The position numbers and the translations under genes are program-made. A stretch of 64,000 nucleotides of DNA, taken from positions 124,001 to 188,000 of the forward strand of contig NZ_JACVXD010000005.1 of the NCBI RefSeq assembly GCF_014596975.1, written 5' to 3'. Within the stretch, counting starts at the first letter, position 1; each line of letters begins with the position of its first letter. Source of the stretch: Aestuariibaculum marinum (GTDB taxonomy: Bacteria > Bacteroidota > Bacteroidia > Flavobacteriales > Flavobacteriaceae). Shown here piece by piece: positions 1 through 8,317 of this stretch. The notes under the pieces were generated by a model. The model was not told where the DNA came from and searched no databases. It was given only the letters and a program-made list of their open reading frames with translations.

Positions 1-1
1 T

Positions 2-1027
2 GTCATATTTTCATTGGTGTGTTCATGTAGAAATAGCAAACATACGGTAGTAGTACAAAATAAATTTATCAAAGTTAATGGTATTCAAACGCATTATCTT
101 GATTTTGGCGGACATGGTATGCCTGTGATTTTAGTGCATTCTGAAGCTTGGGATGCAACTACGTTTAAAGATTTTGGTCCACAGCTGACTGATGATAATT
201 GGGTGATTGCAGTGACAAGGCCAGGCTATGGTAATTCTGGAATGGGGGAGTATAATGTGGAAAGTCAGGGAAATCATCTAATTGCTTTTTTGGAAGCATT
301 AAAAATTGAAAGGGCCGTATTTATAGCTAATTCATCGGCATCAAAAGAACTGACTTATCTAGCAGAAAATTACTCGAATCGTGTTGCTGGTGTGGTTTAT
401 TTGAGTGGACCAGCTACTCCATGGTTGGATGTTTCTGTAGACGATCCTTATAAAGCATCCGAAATGTTTGGGAGGTCTAGCCCTGTTGCTAATTCTGAAA
501 AAAATGATCGGAAAAAAATAACAGAAATTAGACAGAATTATAAACCCAGGCATTATACTTTAGATTCTTTTAAAATTAATGTACCGGCACTATTTTTTGT
601 ATCCCAAAAAGGAAGAGAAGGTCATGAGAAAGGTGTAGCTGCTTTGTTATTTGCAGGATCACCACTAATGGAAGATCTCAGAAAGACGTTCCCCTCATCG
701 CCATTAAGGAGTCATCTTGATCGTGTAGCCACAGACTCTATCTATAGGAAAGAAAAGTTTAATGAAATGCATGATTCAATAGCAAAAGAGTTTTTTTTTA
801 AATTAGCCTCGGACACAATCTTACAAAGGAAAATCTATGATTTCCACATGCAAAATGTCTATCCCTTAACAGTTGAAGCCCAAGATAAATTGATGAATGC
901 ATACGGTCAGAATTTAACGATTGTTAAACTTGACGTTCCTCAAATTGTAGGTTATGAATATAGAGACACTCCGGAACTGATTATTGAACCAATTAAAAAT
1001 TATCTAAAACAAATAAGTTTGGATTAA
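2..1027 (+). CDS. alpha/beta hydrolase fold lipoprotein, 5' end cut by window
   Basis: The reading frame is open to the left edge, so the true start lies outside the window; the in-frame TTG at 14 is probably not the start. The first visible residues (VIFSLVCSC) look like the end of a lipoprotein signal with the lipidated Cys in VCSC. The rest follows an alpha/beta hydrolase: a first strand and oxyanion region (PVILVHSEAWD), then RPGYGNSG, and a nucleophile elbow where the usual GxSxG reads ANSSA (Ser at about residue 107 counted from the TTG). In the C-terminal region, where these enzymes normally have a Gly-His with the catalytic histidine, the sequence is VGYEYRDTPELI, so that histidine seems replaced. 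It may be a diverged hydrolase or a non-catalytic binding protein. It stands alone, with over 300 bp before the next gene. The fold is fairly clear; the substrate is unknown. Confidence 0.7.
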   Translation, partial: VIFSLVCSCRNSKHTVVVQNKFIKVNGIQTHYLDFGGHGMPVILVHSEAWDATTFKDFGPQLTDDNWVIAVTRPGYGNSGMGEYNVESQGNHLIAFLEALKIERAVFIANSSASKELTYLAENYSNRVAGVVYLSGPATPWLDVSVDDPYKASEMFGRSSPVANSEKNDRKKITEIRQNYKPRHYTLDSFKINVPALFFVSQKGREGHEKGVAALLFAGSPLMEDLRKTFPSSPLRSHLDRVATDSIYRKEKFNEMHDSIAKEFFFKLASDTILQRKIYDFHMQNVYPLTVEAQDKLMNAYGQNLTIVKLDVPQIVGYEYRDTPELIIEPIKNYLKQISLD

Positions 1028-1343
1028 CAATTAGACCTCATAACTGTACTATTTACAGAGTTTATCATCATGTATTAATAATATCATAGTTCATTAAATG
1101 ATGATTCTAGGTATACCGTAAAATTCTTTTGTGAAACTAGGCGATGATGCTGTAAACCCTACTTTATTCGGTTAAAATATCTCAAAACATTGTATTCGGA
1201 ATGTATTTATGTAATACATCAGTTTTTTCTGCTTTTTAACAAGTAATAAGGATTCCCGTACAAATTTTAAATTATAAAAATATATTTTAGAACACAAAAT
1301 GGAACCCTGATTTGAAACATAATTTAACTAACCCGATTATAAC
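1028..1343. other. AT-rich intergenic region, 316 bp
   Basis: No coding frame of useful length. A small inverted repeat (TGTATT / AATACA near 1201-1218) is visible but has no T-run. The 3' part presumably carries the promoter of the downstream two-gene unit; no clear TTTG / TAnnTTTG pair could be fixed. Confidence 0.4.
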
Positions 1344-2987
1344 ATGAGCATAGAAAATCTCGAAATTGAAATAGACCAGGAAGAGTTGGAATTGATAAAA
1401 GAAATCAATGAAACTCAGAATCAGATGGATAACCTGGATAAGAAGCAATTAAATTCAGACTTAATGAACGCTGTTAAGGATAAAGCCATTGAAACAATAG
1501 CAGTAGTGTTTGGAATGTCCGATGTCCTGGAAAAGCGAGCGCACAGTAATGCATTTGAAGCAGATTTGGAATATAAGAGATTTACGGAGTGGAAAAACAC
1601 ACCTGAAGATCAGAGATCTCAGGAATATAAACCCAAATATATTCACACAAATGAATTTAATGAGGTTTTAGAGACTAAAAAGAATATCCCGGTCTATAAT
1701 AAAGAAGAAAGAAAAAAATTGGAAGGGAATGAATTTGTTGAGGCAAAATTAAGACACTTTAATGAAAATGCACCAAAATATGTGAAGGATGGCTATACGG
1801 GTAAAGAAATCAACAGGTTTGAAACCGTAAGAAAAGAAAAGGCAGATTTAGAACATACTGAACCATTATCTCAAATTCATCATGACCCGGTATTAAAAAA
1901 GTATTTGTCTTTGGAAGAACGCAGGAAATTCGCGAATTCTGAAGAAAACACAACCATAACCAAAGCAAAAATTAACAGATCTAAGGGAGATATAAAAACC
2001 CAGGACATTTCTGAATGGGCCGATAAGAATGAAGAACGATTGGGTTTAAATAAGGATGAAATAAACAGCAAAGTAAAAAGATCTCAGGAGGCAAAAAATA
2101 AAATACTGTTTGATAAAAAAATAGCTTACCAGGCTAAAGATCAGATTGGTATTGCGGGAAAAAATGCAGTAACATCGGCAGGTAAAGCTGTCGTTGGAAA
2201 ATTCCTGGCGATTACCGTTGCGGAAGTAATTGATTTATATAGAGAACCTCAGGAGTTGAGTTTTGGTGAGAAAGCAAAACTATTGGTGCAAAGGATTACA
2301 GCCAAAGCTAAAGACTTGTTTACAACTTTTAAGGATAGTGCTCTGGGGGCTTTCATCAGTACTTTAGTGGACGCCCTTTTAAATTCAATATTTAAAATAG
2401 CGAAGAACATTTTCAAATTCGTAAAGGCAGGCTTTAATGCTGTTATAAAATCCATAAGAATTTTATGTGATGGGAAATATTCTATGAAGGAAAAGATGAA
2501 CGAGACCTTGAAAGTTATGGGAGTGGCCTTTGCTGCGTCTATAGGTTTTGTAATTGATGAATTGCTGGATAAAGCATTGTCAGCCGCCTTTCCTTTCCTG
2601 ATCCCGTTTTTACCTTATATGACGCCGGTAATTTCAGGATTAATTGTAGGCATAGGGTCAGTATTGATTTTACAGGCGTTCCAGAAATATCAGGATAATA
2701 TTGCTTATACCACATTAAAAGTAGAATCAGCTAAGCTCCATCAGAGACAAAGGGATAATGCGATTGTGAAATCTGAAATATCAAATCATAAAGTCAATAA
2801 GGTAGTCTTAACAAATATTCAGATTTTTCAGGGCGTTATGCCGCTTATAGATGCTAATAAGAAGGCTATAGCTGAGGCATTGAGTAGTATTAGGGAAATA
2901 AGAAGTAATATAGAAGCATCTATAGAAAACAATATTTTGATACTGAATGAAAATGATGACCTTTTAAATGAATTAGAAGCCCTGTAA
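1344..2987 (+). CDS. HNH-like domain protein with hydrophobic helical C-terminus (unknown function)
   Basis: Not a family I can name. The N-terminal 140 residues are charged and helical. Residues 147-216 resemble an HNH nuclease core: DGYTGKEI (149-156), then LEHTEPLS (E170 and H171 in place of the usual Asp-His), N198 and N202, and KINRSKGD (N211, K214) at the spacing expected of an H-N-N type beta-beta-alpha metal motif. From about 265 there are Ala/Gly-rich amphipathic helices, and at about 390-447 two strongly hydrophobic segments (VMGVAFAASIGFVIDELL and the stretch through LIVGIGSVLILQAF), followed by a helical tail to 547. There is no signal peptide. The downstream gene starts 2 bp after the stop, so the two are very likely cotranscribed and functionally linked. 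A nuclease warhead joined to a membrane-interacting part would suit a toxin or defence role, but that is inference. A structural rather than catalytic use of the HNH-like motif is possible. Confidence 0.55.
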   Translation: MSIENLEIEIDQEELELIKEINETQNQMDNLDKKQLNSDLMNAVKDKAIETIAVVFGMSDVLEKRAHSNAFEADLEYKRFTEWKNTPEDQRSQEYKPKYIHTNEFNEVLETKKNIPVYNKEERKKLEGNEFVEAKLRHFNENAPKYVKDGYTGKEINRFETVRKEKADLEHTEPLSQIHHDPVLKKYLSLEERRKFANSEENTTITKAKINRSKGDIKTQDISEWADKNEERLGLNKDEINSKVKRSQEAKNKILFDKKIAYQAKDQIGIAGKNAVTSAGKAVVGKFLAITVAEVIDLYREPQELSFGEKAKLLVQRITAKAKDLFTTFKDSALGAFISTLVDALLNSIFKIAKNIFKFVKAGFNAVIKSIRILCDGKYSMKEKMNETLKVMGVAFAASIGFVIDELLDKALSAAFPFLIPFLPYMTPVISGLIVGIGSVLILQAFQKYQDNIAYTTLKVESAKLHQRQRDNAIVKSEISNHKVNKVVLTNIQIFQGVMPLIDANKKAIAEALSSIREIRSNIEASIENNILILNENDDLLNELEAL

Positions 2988-2989
2988 TT

Positions 2990-3805
2990 ATGAGTGAAAT
3001 AATAGAAATAGAAGAAAAAGATGGTATCGTTAAGTTTGAAAATATTATTAACGACCTGACTGGTTTAGAGGGAAAAATAAATCAGGGAAAAAACGATATA
3101 GCTAAACTGCATTATCAGTTAAAGCAATCAAAAAGTTCAATAGAAAAGGCTAAATCCGAAAAAGATAAGAAAGTTTTTGTGTTTTTTGATAAGGGTATTT
3201 CCAATGAAGGGTTGTTTAATTTAATAGTTGATTCAGATAGATCATATTCCAAAACTTTTAAAAGGGTTAGTGACTTAATTTCGTCGGGTAATAATAATAT
3301 GTTATTACTTTCAAAAATGATTGGCTCATTAGCAATGCTGTCCGGTTTATCATTTGAAAAAATAATGGAATCCACAGATGAATTAAAAAATTTGTCAGAA
3401 CTCTTGGAGCAGAGTAGTGACGTTTCGGGAGTTCATGGAGATCAGATCAACAGAATATTAAAATCTCATATTAATAAATTAAGAGAGGAAAAACAAAAGC
3501 ATCAGAAAATTGAATTTAATTTCAGGCTTTTAAACGACAGAATGTTGGAAATAGAGTCTGAAAACAGTCAGCTTTATAATAAAATCGATGCGCTTGAAAC
3601 ATCTGTAAATAATATCCTGCCAAAAGAAAATTTACAAGACAAAGCGTCTGGGAATGAAGAAAACCCGGCGTTGCATGAACTTAGGAATATTGATGATATA
3701 GTTTCATCTTATGGAATACTTAAGTACAAAACGAATTTCTTAATAATTACGAATATAATAATGTTTGGAGCTCTGGTTTACTTGTTTTTTTATGAAATAA
3801 TTTAG
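2990..3805 (+). CDS. coiled-coil protein with C-terminal membrane anchor (unknown function)
   Basis: Unknown family, 271 residues. Residues about 15-60 and 160-215 are heptad-rich and predicted coiled coil (for example SQLYNKIDALETSVNNIL). Residues about 88-125 form a more hydrophobic central helix pair (MLLLSKMIGSLAMLSGLSF). The protein ends in one hydrophobic segment (about 245-268, FLIITNIIMFGALVYLFF) with only a few residues after it, the layout of a tail-anchored inner-membrane protein facing the cytoplasm. It begins 2 bp after the HNH-like gene and is followed by a strong terminator at 3835, so the two form a closed bicistronic unit. Possible roles are partner, membrane receptor or immunity factor for the upstream protein; the sequence does not decide between them. 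Confidence 0.55.
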   Translation: MSEIIEIEEKDGIVKFENIINDLTGLEGKINQGKNDIAKLHYQLKQSKSSIEKAKSEKDKKVFVFFDKGISNEGLFNLIVDSDRSYSKTFKRVSDLISSGNNNMLLLSKMIGSLAMLSGLSFEKIMESTDELKNLSELLEQSSDVSGVHGDQINRILKSHINKLREEKQKHQKIEFNFRLLNDRMLEIESENSQLYNKIDALETSVNNILPKENLQDKASGNEENPALHELRNIDDIVSSYGILKYKTNFLIITNIIMFGALVYLFFYEII

Positions 3806-3834
3806 GCTGTTTGATTTATTGTATTTTATATTTT

Positions 3835-3860
3835 AAAGAACGCAATTCGCGTTCTTTTTT
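3835..3860 (+). terminator. Rho-independent terminator
   Basis: Perfect 9-bp stem AAAGAACGC (3835-3843) with GCGTTCTTT (3849-3857), 5-nt loop, running into a T-tract to 3860. It lies 30 bp after the stop of the coiled-coil gene and ends the 1344-3805 unit. Confidence 0.85.
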
Positions 3861-4298
3861 GTTTACCTTTTTAGATTACGATTTGTAATCGTTAGAATTT
3901 TTTAGGATTATTCCTGAGGCTTGTTATTGTAGGTTACTTTCATAGTGAATCTGTAAAATATGCGACTCTTTATAGACGTTAATTCGGTATTTTCTTGACT
4001 TCCCTTATTTTATTGTTTATGGTTGTTTTTTGTTTATCTTTCTGGTAATCAGTAATTAATTTATTTAATTATATGAAAAAAATACTTTTTACGTAAGAAT
4101 ATTATGTATATTTATATCGTTCGTTGAGTTGGAGTAATCATAATACTACAAATTATATTAATTTAATGAACAGATGTAGCGCATTTAAATGAATAAGAAT
4201 GGTTCATAATTATAAAGTTTATAAACTGACAAAGTCTGCAGTTTTATTAAAGCCGCATTTTAAAGAAAACGGAATTATAAGTTTTAAAATATAAATTC
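3861..4298. other. AT-rich intergenic region with possible promoter
   Basis: About 440 bp with no coding frame beyond a few codons. TTTT at 4086-4089 and TATATTTA at 4107-4114, 17 bp apart, are a weak match to the Bacteroidota promoter consensus and could drive the 4299-7166 unit with a leader of roughly 175 nt. Nothing else recognisable. Confidence 0.3.
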
Positions 4299-4979
4299 AT
4301 GTGTTTAAAATTAATTATTATTCGTCCGGTTTCAATCACTTTATTTATAATGGCATTTAATCTGTCTGGTGGTCAGAATAATATAAAAGAAATTGAATTG
4401 AAAATTCAAAGGTCTATCAGACAATTGGCTAAACAGGCGGATAAGAAAGAAAATGATAGTGTTTTAATTGCAGATAACCTTATGAATTTGTCTCAGACAA
4501 CTAGTCAGTTATTTTCAGCGATATACAAAGATAATCTTGATGAGAAGAATGATTCATTATTTTTTTTATCATTAGAGAGCTCTCAAAAGAGTTTGGAAAA
4601 GTTGGTGGCCATTGGAGAAAATAATAGTTATATAAATTCAGTAATTGATGCCATTCAAAGTGATTATTTAACAAAAATTAAAGCTTCTGCATTAGGCGCT
4701 GATTCCACGATTAAAACTGAAGTTCGGGTTTTAGTATATACCAGAAAAGGTGATAAAGAAATAGGTGGTTATGAGGTAAAGTGTAACTACTTGTGGGATT
4801 TTAAGAATCCTAATCCCAAATTTATATTTAATAATCCAACCAATAATGCAGAAAGAAATTTGGCTCCGGGTTATTATTTCATGTGGATAGAAAAAGACGG
4901 GAAGTTAATTCAGAAAAAGGATAAATTGGAAATAGGAAATCTCCATTCTCAAGAGGAATCTATAATATTTAATCTATGA
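4299..4979 (+). CDS. exported protein of unknown function, first gene of envelope trio
   Basis: Unknown family, 226 residues. The N-terminus has a hydrophobic stretch (LIIIRPVSITLFIMAFNLSG) that can serve as a signal peptide. Translation could also begin at the ATG at 4350 (MAFNLSGG), which would remove the signal. Residues about 25-125 are helical and polar, with repeated Ser/Gln/Lys heptads. The C-terminal 85 residues look like a beta-sandwich: VRVLVYTRKGDKEIGGYEVKC followed by NLAPGYYFMWIEKDGK, where the LxPGxY turn is typical of PEGA or carboxypeptidase-regulatory-like folds. The stop overlaps the start of the next gene by 4 bp (ATGA), indicating translational coupling. It is likely a periplasmic accessory of the membrane protein and protease encoded downstream. 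Confidence 0.5.
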   Translation: MCLKLIIIRPVSITLFIMAFNLSGGQNNIKEIELKIQRSIRQLAKQADKKENDSVLIADNLMNLSQTTSQLFSAIYKDNLDEKNDSLFFLSLESSQKSLEKLVAIGENNSYINSVIDAIQSDYLTKIKASALGADSTIKTEVRVLVYTRKGDKEIGGYEVKCNYLWDFKNPNPKFIFNNPTNNAERNLAPGYYFMWIEKDGKLIQKKDKLEIGNLHSQEESIIFNL

Positions 4980-5551
4980 GTTATATTGAGGTTAAGGGTG
5001 ATTTATTTCAAAAAATATGGAAAAACATTGTTTCTGTAGGGACATGGGTTGGTGTCGTTGCTGGCTCAATTTTAATGCCATTGCCTGAATGGGGTGATAA
5101 CACAGAACATTCTTCGCAGATAAAGTTTATTTTGTTTATAGCTACTGTTATTTCGGGATTTATTTTGGTTTTAACGTATAACCTAAAGAATAGAATAACC
5201 TGGATGCTTATCTCCTTGTTGGTATTTTTGTGTTTAATATGTTCGTATTTCTATTATAACCATAGAATTAATGAAAGTACACTCAAGTATTATGAATCAA
5301 CGATTGTAGTTGGTTTTGAGTTAATAGATTCCGATAGCTTTGTGTCTAGGAAAGAAATATTGAACTTGGAAAAGGATGATCTGCTTAAAGCAGTTGGCGG
5401 TAATCCATCTCTGATTTGGACTGAGTCAAGTATTAACAGGAATAAGAATATATTAATTTCTCTTCTCACTCTAAATTACTGTCTGTTTGCTGTTTTTCTT
5501 GTAAGCTTTACAAATACAGTTTCACTTTATACATTAGGTCATGACAAATAA
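4976..5551 (+). CDS. four-helix inner-membrane protein of unknown function
   Basis: 191 residues. Hydrophobic segments lie at about 15-36 (VSVGTWVGVVAGSILM), 49-67 (IKFILFIATVISGFILVL), 73-93 (ITWMLISLLVFLCLICSYFY) and 158-180 (ILISLLTLNYCLFAVFLVSF). A soluble region of about 60 residues between helices 3 and 4 (STIVVGFELIDSDSFVSRKEIL through LLKAVGGNPSLIW) could be a small sensing or binding domain. The gene overlaps both neighbours: 4 bp with the exported protein upstream and 11 bp with the metalloprotease downstream. That tight packing argues for one functional unit. No family recognised. Confidence 0.55.
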   Translation: MSYIEVKGDLFQKIWKNIVSVGTWVGVVAGSILMPLPEWGDNTEHSSQIKFILFIATVISGFILVLTYNLKNRITWMLISLLVFLCLICSYFYYNHRINESTLKYYESTIVVGFELIDSDSFVSRKEILNLEKDDLLKAVGGNPSLIWTESSINRNKNILISLLTLNYCLFAVFLVSFTNTVSLYTLGHDK

Positions 5552-7166
5552 AGTTTTTATTCTTTTTTTTAGTCTTTTTATGTCCTTGCCTGCATCTTCT
5601 CAGAATGATTCTATTACTGCAATAAGTGAATTACAGAAACTTAATAATTTTTTTGGGTATCATGTTCAAATGAATGTAGTCAGAGAAGGGAGTATTGTTT
5701 CATTGCCGAATGAGAGGATTGAATTCAACATAAATGAGATTGATAAAATTATTTCATCAAAAAATGAAATAGTTAGATCGTACGTCATTCGTTTTATAGT
5801 GGCTCATGAATTTGCTCATCAGATACAATATTATGCATATAGAAATCATCCGAATTTTATGAATGATGATTTGATTTCTAGGACAATAATTGAGACACAA
5901 GCGGATATAATGGGGTGTTTTATGTTGTGGTATGCTAATTTCGAACTATTTGATTTACTGAGCACAAATTTACCTTTACTTAATGAGATTTCGAATGAGT
6001 TACTTCAGGTAGCTTTGGAGATTGGGTCGAAAGAATATACAATTGGAACCCATCCTTCAAAACGAGATAGAGCATTGGCTTTTAGGCTTGGTTCTATGAA
6101 TGGTCTAAGCTATGTATATGATCAGAGAGTTAAGAATTCTTCAACAGCCGTTGGATCAAAAGGAGAATTAACTCCAGAAATATTTCATGAGCAAATGGAT
6201 TATATTTTGGAATTTATTGATTTAAAAAAGGATAAGGAAGATATAATATCATGGTCATATCGTCAGGCAAAGAAACTATTAAATTATGACCGCAAAATTG
6301 CTTCAGATATTATTTTAATTACACCGAAATTTGAAAGACATAGTTTTAATACTGGTGATTCACACCCGTTTGCATATTATGATTTAACATATATGAATGT
6401 GGGTAACAAAACAATAGATATTGATATGGAAGTATATATGTCTTTGGTGAAGAGAGAGGATCTTGGTTCCGCAAAATCTTATCGAAAATTAAATGTAAAT
6501 CATTATAAATTCTCGTTAAATCCTAATGAGACATATCGTATTCAGGATAAATTAAGATGGGATAGGGGAGAAAATGATATTCATAATTTATTAGGCATGG
6601 GATCTGTTGAAATGCCTAAAATTGTATATCCTGCAATTGGTTCTCAGGATGCGATTTATTCATGTGTTTATAAGGATGAAAGGAACAATTCTAAAGTTTA
6701 CCAGGAAGATATAAGTTTTCTCAACTTATCTGTGGATAAAGAATCTGTGGATTTTTTGATTTACATCAATACTATTTTAAATGCATGTCTGTTTCAGGAC
6801 AAGAATATAGTTCAGGGTATAGGAGAGAAAAACCTTTTCCTAGATAACACTTTGCTATATGATTGCTCTTTGAAATTTGGAGAGAAATCAAGAACTACTG
6901 TTTTGACTGATTTGCAGAGAAATATTTTAAGTGTGGATTTAGATTTTACAAATTATTATCCACGTAGATCTGATGTTTTTAGCGATTATATAGACATCAA
7001 ACGTCTATTAACTGAAGAATTTTCCGACTGTCAGATAGAGGAGGGAAATGATTCTGATGGAGCATGGGTTACCTTCAATTGTGATTCTTATGAGATTTAT
7101 GTTGAAGTATCTGCAGATGATAAAGAAAAAGAATATTCTTTATCAGTTGAAATAGGTTTAAAATAA
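5541..7166 (+). CDS. exported zinc metalloprotease, M48-like gluzincin
   Basis: 541 residues with a signal peptide (VFILFFSLFMSLPASSQ, cleavage near residue 21). The catalytic zinc motif HEFAH is at 89-93. IIETQAD follows (E118 as probable third ligand, D122), and then GTHPSKRDRALAFRLGS, which resembles the THPs..R motif downstream of the zinc site in M48 peptidases. The protease domain is therefore about residues 25-200. The rest is not recognised: a linker helix (about 210-250), an Ig-like beta region (about 255-400), and a C-terminal domain with several acidic patches. It overlaps the membrane-protein gene by 11 bp and ends the trio. The expected location is periplasmic or cell-surface. 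The substrate is unknown; the adjacent membrane protein is the obvious candidate for a target or regulator. The zinc site is solid; the assignment to M48 proper is tentative. Confidence 0.75.
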   Translation: MTNKVFILFFSLFMSLPASSQNDSITAISELQKLNNFFGYHVQMNVVREGSIVSLPNERIEFNINEIDKIISSKNEIVRSYVIRFIVAHEFAHQIQYYAYRNHPNFMNDDLISRTIIETQADIMGCFMLWYANFELFDLLSTNLPLLNEISNELLQVALEIGSKEYTIGTHPSKRDRALAFRLGSMNGLSYVYDQRVKNSSTAVGSKGELTPEIFHEQMDYILEFIDLKKDKEDIISWSYRQAKKLLNYDRKIASDIILITPKFERHSFNTGDSHPFAYYDLTYMNVGNKTIDIDMEVYMSLVKREDLGSAKSYRKLNVNHYKFSLNPNETYRIQDKLRWDRGENDIHNLLGMGSVEMPKIVYPAIGSQDAIYSCVYKDERNNSKVYQEDISFLNLSVDKESVDFLIYINTILNACLFQDKNIVQGIGEKNLFLDNTLLYDCSLKFGEKSRTTVLTDLQRNILSVDLDFTNYYPRRSDVFSDYIDIKRLLTEEFSDCQIEEGNDSDGAWVTFNCDSYEIYVEVSADDKEKEYSLSVEIGLK

Positions 7167-7276
7167 TTTAAAACCCTAATGATTGTCTTTCTTTTAGATT
7201 TAAGAATAAATGAATTAAAAAAGCTTGTTTTGAAAATTGAAAAATAATTACTAACCATTAAACAAAATTCAAAATT

Positions 7277-7852
7277 ATGACAAAAGTAAGATTGGAAATT
7301 GATGAAGTTCAAATTCATCGACCTAAAAAAAGATGGAAGCTTTATTTTGTTATTTTAACAGAGCATCCAACCGACAATGACAAAATGATTATGACTACTT
7401 TGCCAAATCATGAACCCTTTAAATTAAGTAAAAGACATGAGAATTCGTATCAGTTTGATACAGATCAGGAAGGTGCGGAAGGTTTATTTGTGTTAAGTAG
7501 GGATTTGCCGGCAGATAGAGACTTAAATGTTCATATATATTTAAGGCATACAAGAAAATCTGCACGTGATCTGGGGGAAATCTTGCAGGAGGTGGAAAGT
7601 GGTATAGCCGGTGATGCTTTTGGTATTGTTACTGACATAGTTGGTACAACTACTGTTCCTTGGTTGGTAGTGGCAAAAAAGGCAGTACCGCTTATTGGTA
7701 ATATATTATTGAAAATACCGGATAGGGATTTTGGATTTTTAAGTGCATTTGAAAGGTTTGGAAGTGAATTTGAGGAATTATATGAAATCGATAGATATAA
7801 AGATTTTACAGGGGACGCCTCATTAGTATATAGTTGGTCAATTGACGACTAA
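7277..7852 (+). CDS. conserved-looking soluble protein of unknown function
   Basis: 191 residues, no signal peptide. Residues 1-105 look like a beta-sandwich (VRLEIDEVQIHRPKKRWKLY, then WKLYFVILTEHP and NVHIYLRHTRKS), perhaps C2-like. The middle (about 108-148) is Gly/Val-rich and amphipathic (AGDAFGIVTDIVGTTTVPWLV, KKAVPLIGNILLKI) and might contact a membrane. The C-terminal 40 residues return to beta-like sequence (FTGDASLVYSWSID). It lies 110 bp after the metalloprotease gene, same strand, and may be read through from it or have its own promoter. A hairpin at 7882 follows. Function not known. Confidence 0.5.
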   Translation: MTKVRLEIDEVQIHRPKKRWKLYFVILTEHPTDNDKMIMTTLPNHEPFKLSKRHENSYQFDTDQEGAEGLFVLSRDLPADRDLNVHIYLRHTRKSARDLGEILQEVESGIAGDAFGIVTDIVGTTTVPWLVVAKKAVPLIGNILLKIPDRDFGFLSAFERFGSEFEELYEIDRYKDFTGDASLVYSWSIDD

Positions 7853-7881
7853 TTTGTATAAATATAAAATATAATTGATGG

Positions 7882-7918
7882 AAAAAGCAGTAAAAAATCT
7901 TATTTATTGCTTTTTTTT
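7882..7918. terminator. terminator hairpin between convergent genes
   Basis: AAAAAGCA (7882-7889) pairs with TGCTTTTT (7908-7915), followed by more T. The loop is about 18 nt, so the hairpin is only moderate. It ends the plus-strand gene at 7852 and overlaps the last codons of the minus-strand gene ending at 7900. Confidence 0.5.
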
Positions 7919-8094
7919 ATAAAAATTAGCCTGTGTATTTTTTTTATAAAAAAAGAAGCAAAGTAGCTCACCAAAGCACCAAACACAGCCATAATACCTG
8001 TGGTTAAAAAATCTTCAGTCCCAATATTGGGTAAAGCAGAAAAGAAAGTGCCACCTATAATGGAGTATTTGGTATGTGCTTCAGGGTAGTTCAT
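7900..8094 (-). CDS. small holin-like membrane protein
   Basis: 64 residues. The N-terminal half is mildly hydrophobic (YSIIGGTFFSALPNIG). One clear transmembrane helix follows (TTGIMAVFGALVSYFASFFI), then a strongly basic tail (KKIHRLIFIKKSNK). Size, hydrophobic core and basic tail are typical of holins and of small membrane proteins beside peptidoglycan hydrolases. It is the last gene of a minus-strand cassette, starting 6 bp after the preceding small gene. No family recognised; the holin role rests on context. Confidence 0.55.
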   Translation of the reverse strand: MNYPEAHTKYSIIGGTFFSALPNIGTEDFLTTGIMAVFGALVSYFASFFIKKIHRLIFIKKSNK

Positions 8095-8100
8095 AGGTGT

Positions 8101-8313
8101 TTAAATAGTTTCATCAGCTACAACCGCTTGGCTTACAGCCGTAGCTACAGTACCGGCCAGACTCACATAAGTAGCAATACTAATAACAATACCAGGTAAG
8201 GCAACTGGAGCGGCAATAATAGCGCCTCCGGCAGTTGCTAAAGCAATGCCGATGTTTCTTAAAGTTCTAAAAAACTTAGGTGTCGGAGATTTATAACGTT
8301 CAATAAGGTTCAT
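8101..8313 (-). CDS. small hydrophobic protein, second holin-like candidate
   Basis: 70 residues. A basic N-terminus (MNLIERYKSPTPKFFRTLR) precedes two Ala/Gly/Val-rich hydrophobic stretches (IGIALATAGGAIIAAPVAL and IVISIATYVSLAGTVATAV), consistent with a helical hairpin in the inner membrane. It starts 4 bp after the DUF5675 gene and ends 6 bp before the other small membrane gene, so all are surely cotranscribed. An enzyme gene followed by two short membrane genes is the usual layout of a phage lysis cassette. Not assignable to a named family from sequence alone. Confidence 0.6.
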   Translation of the reverse strand: MNLIERYKSPTPKFFRTLRNIGIALATAGGAIIAAPVALPGIVISIATYVSLAGTVATAVSQAVVADETI

Positions 8314-8317
8314 AAGG

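Noticed and set aside
1050-1062. left-hand copy of the 9990-10000 sequence as an attachment repeat
   Set aside because: Only CAGAGTTT is shared; such a short match is expected by chance in AT-rich DNA.
4976-7166. CBASS, retron, restriction-modification or Zorya-type known defence system
   Set aside because: No cyclase, reverse transcriptase, methylase, helicase or MotAB-like sequence is present in the accessory region.
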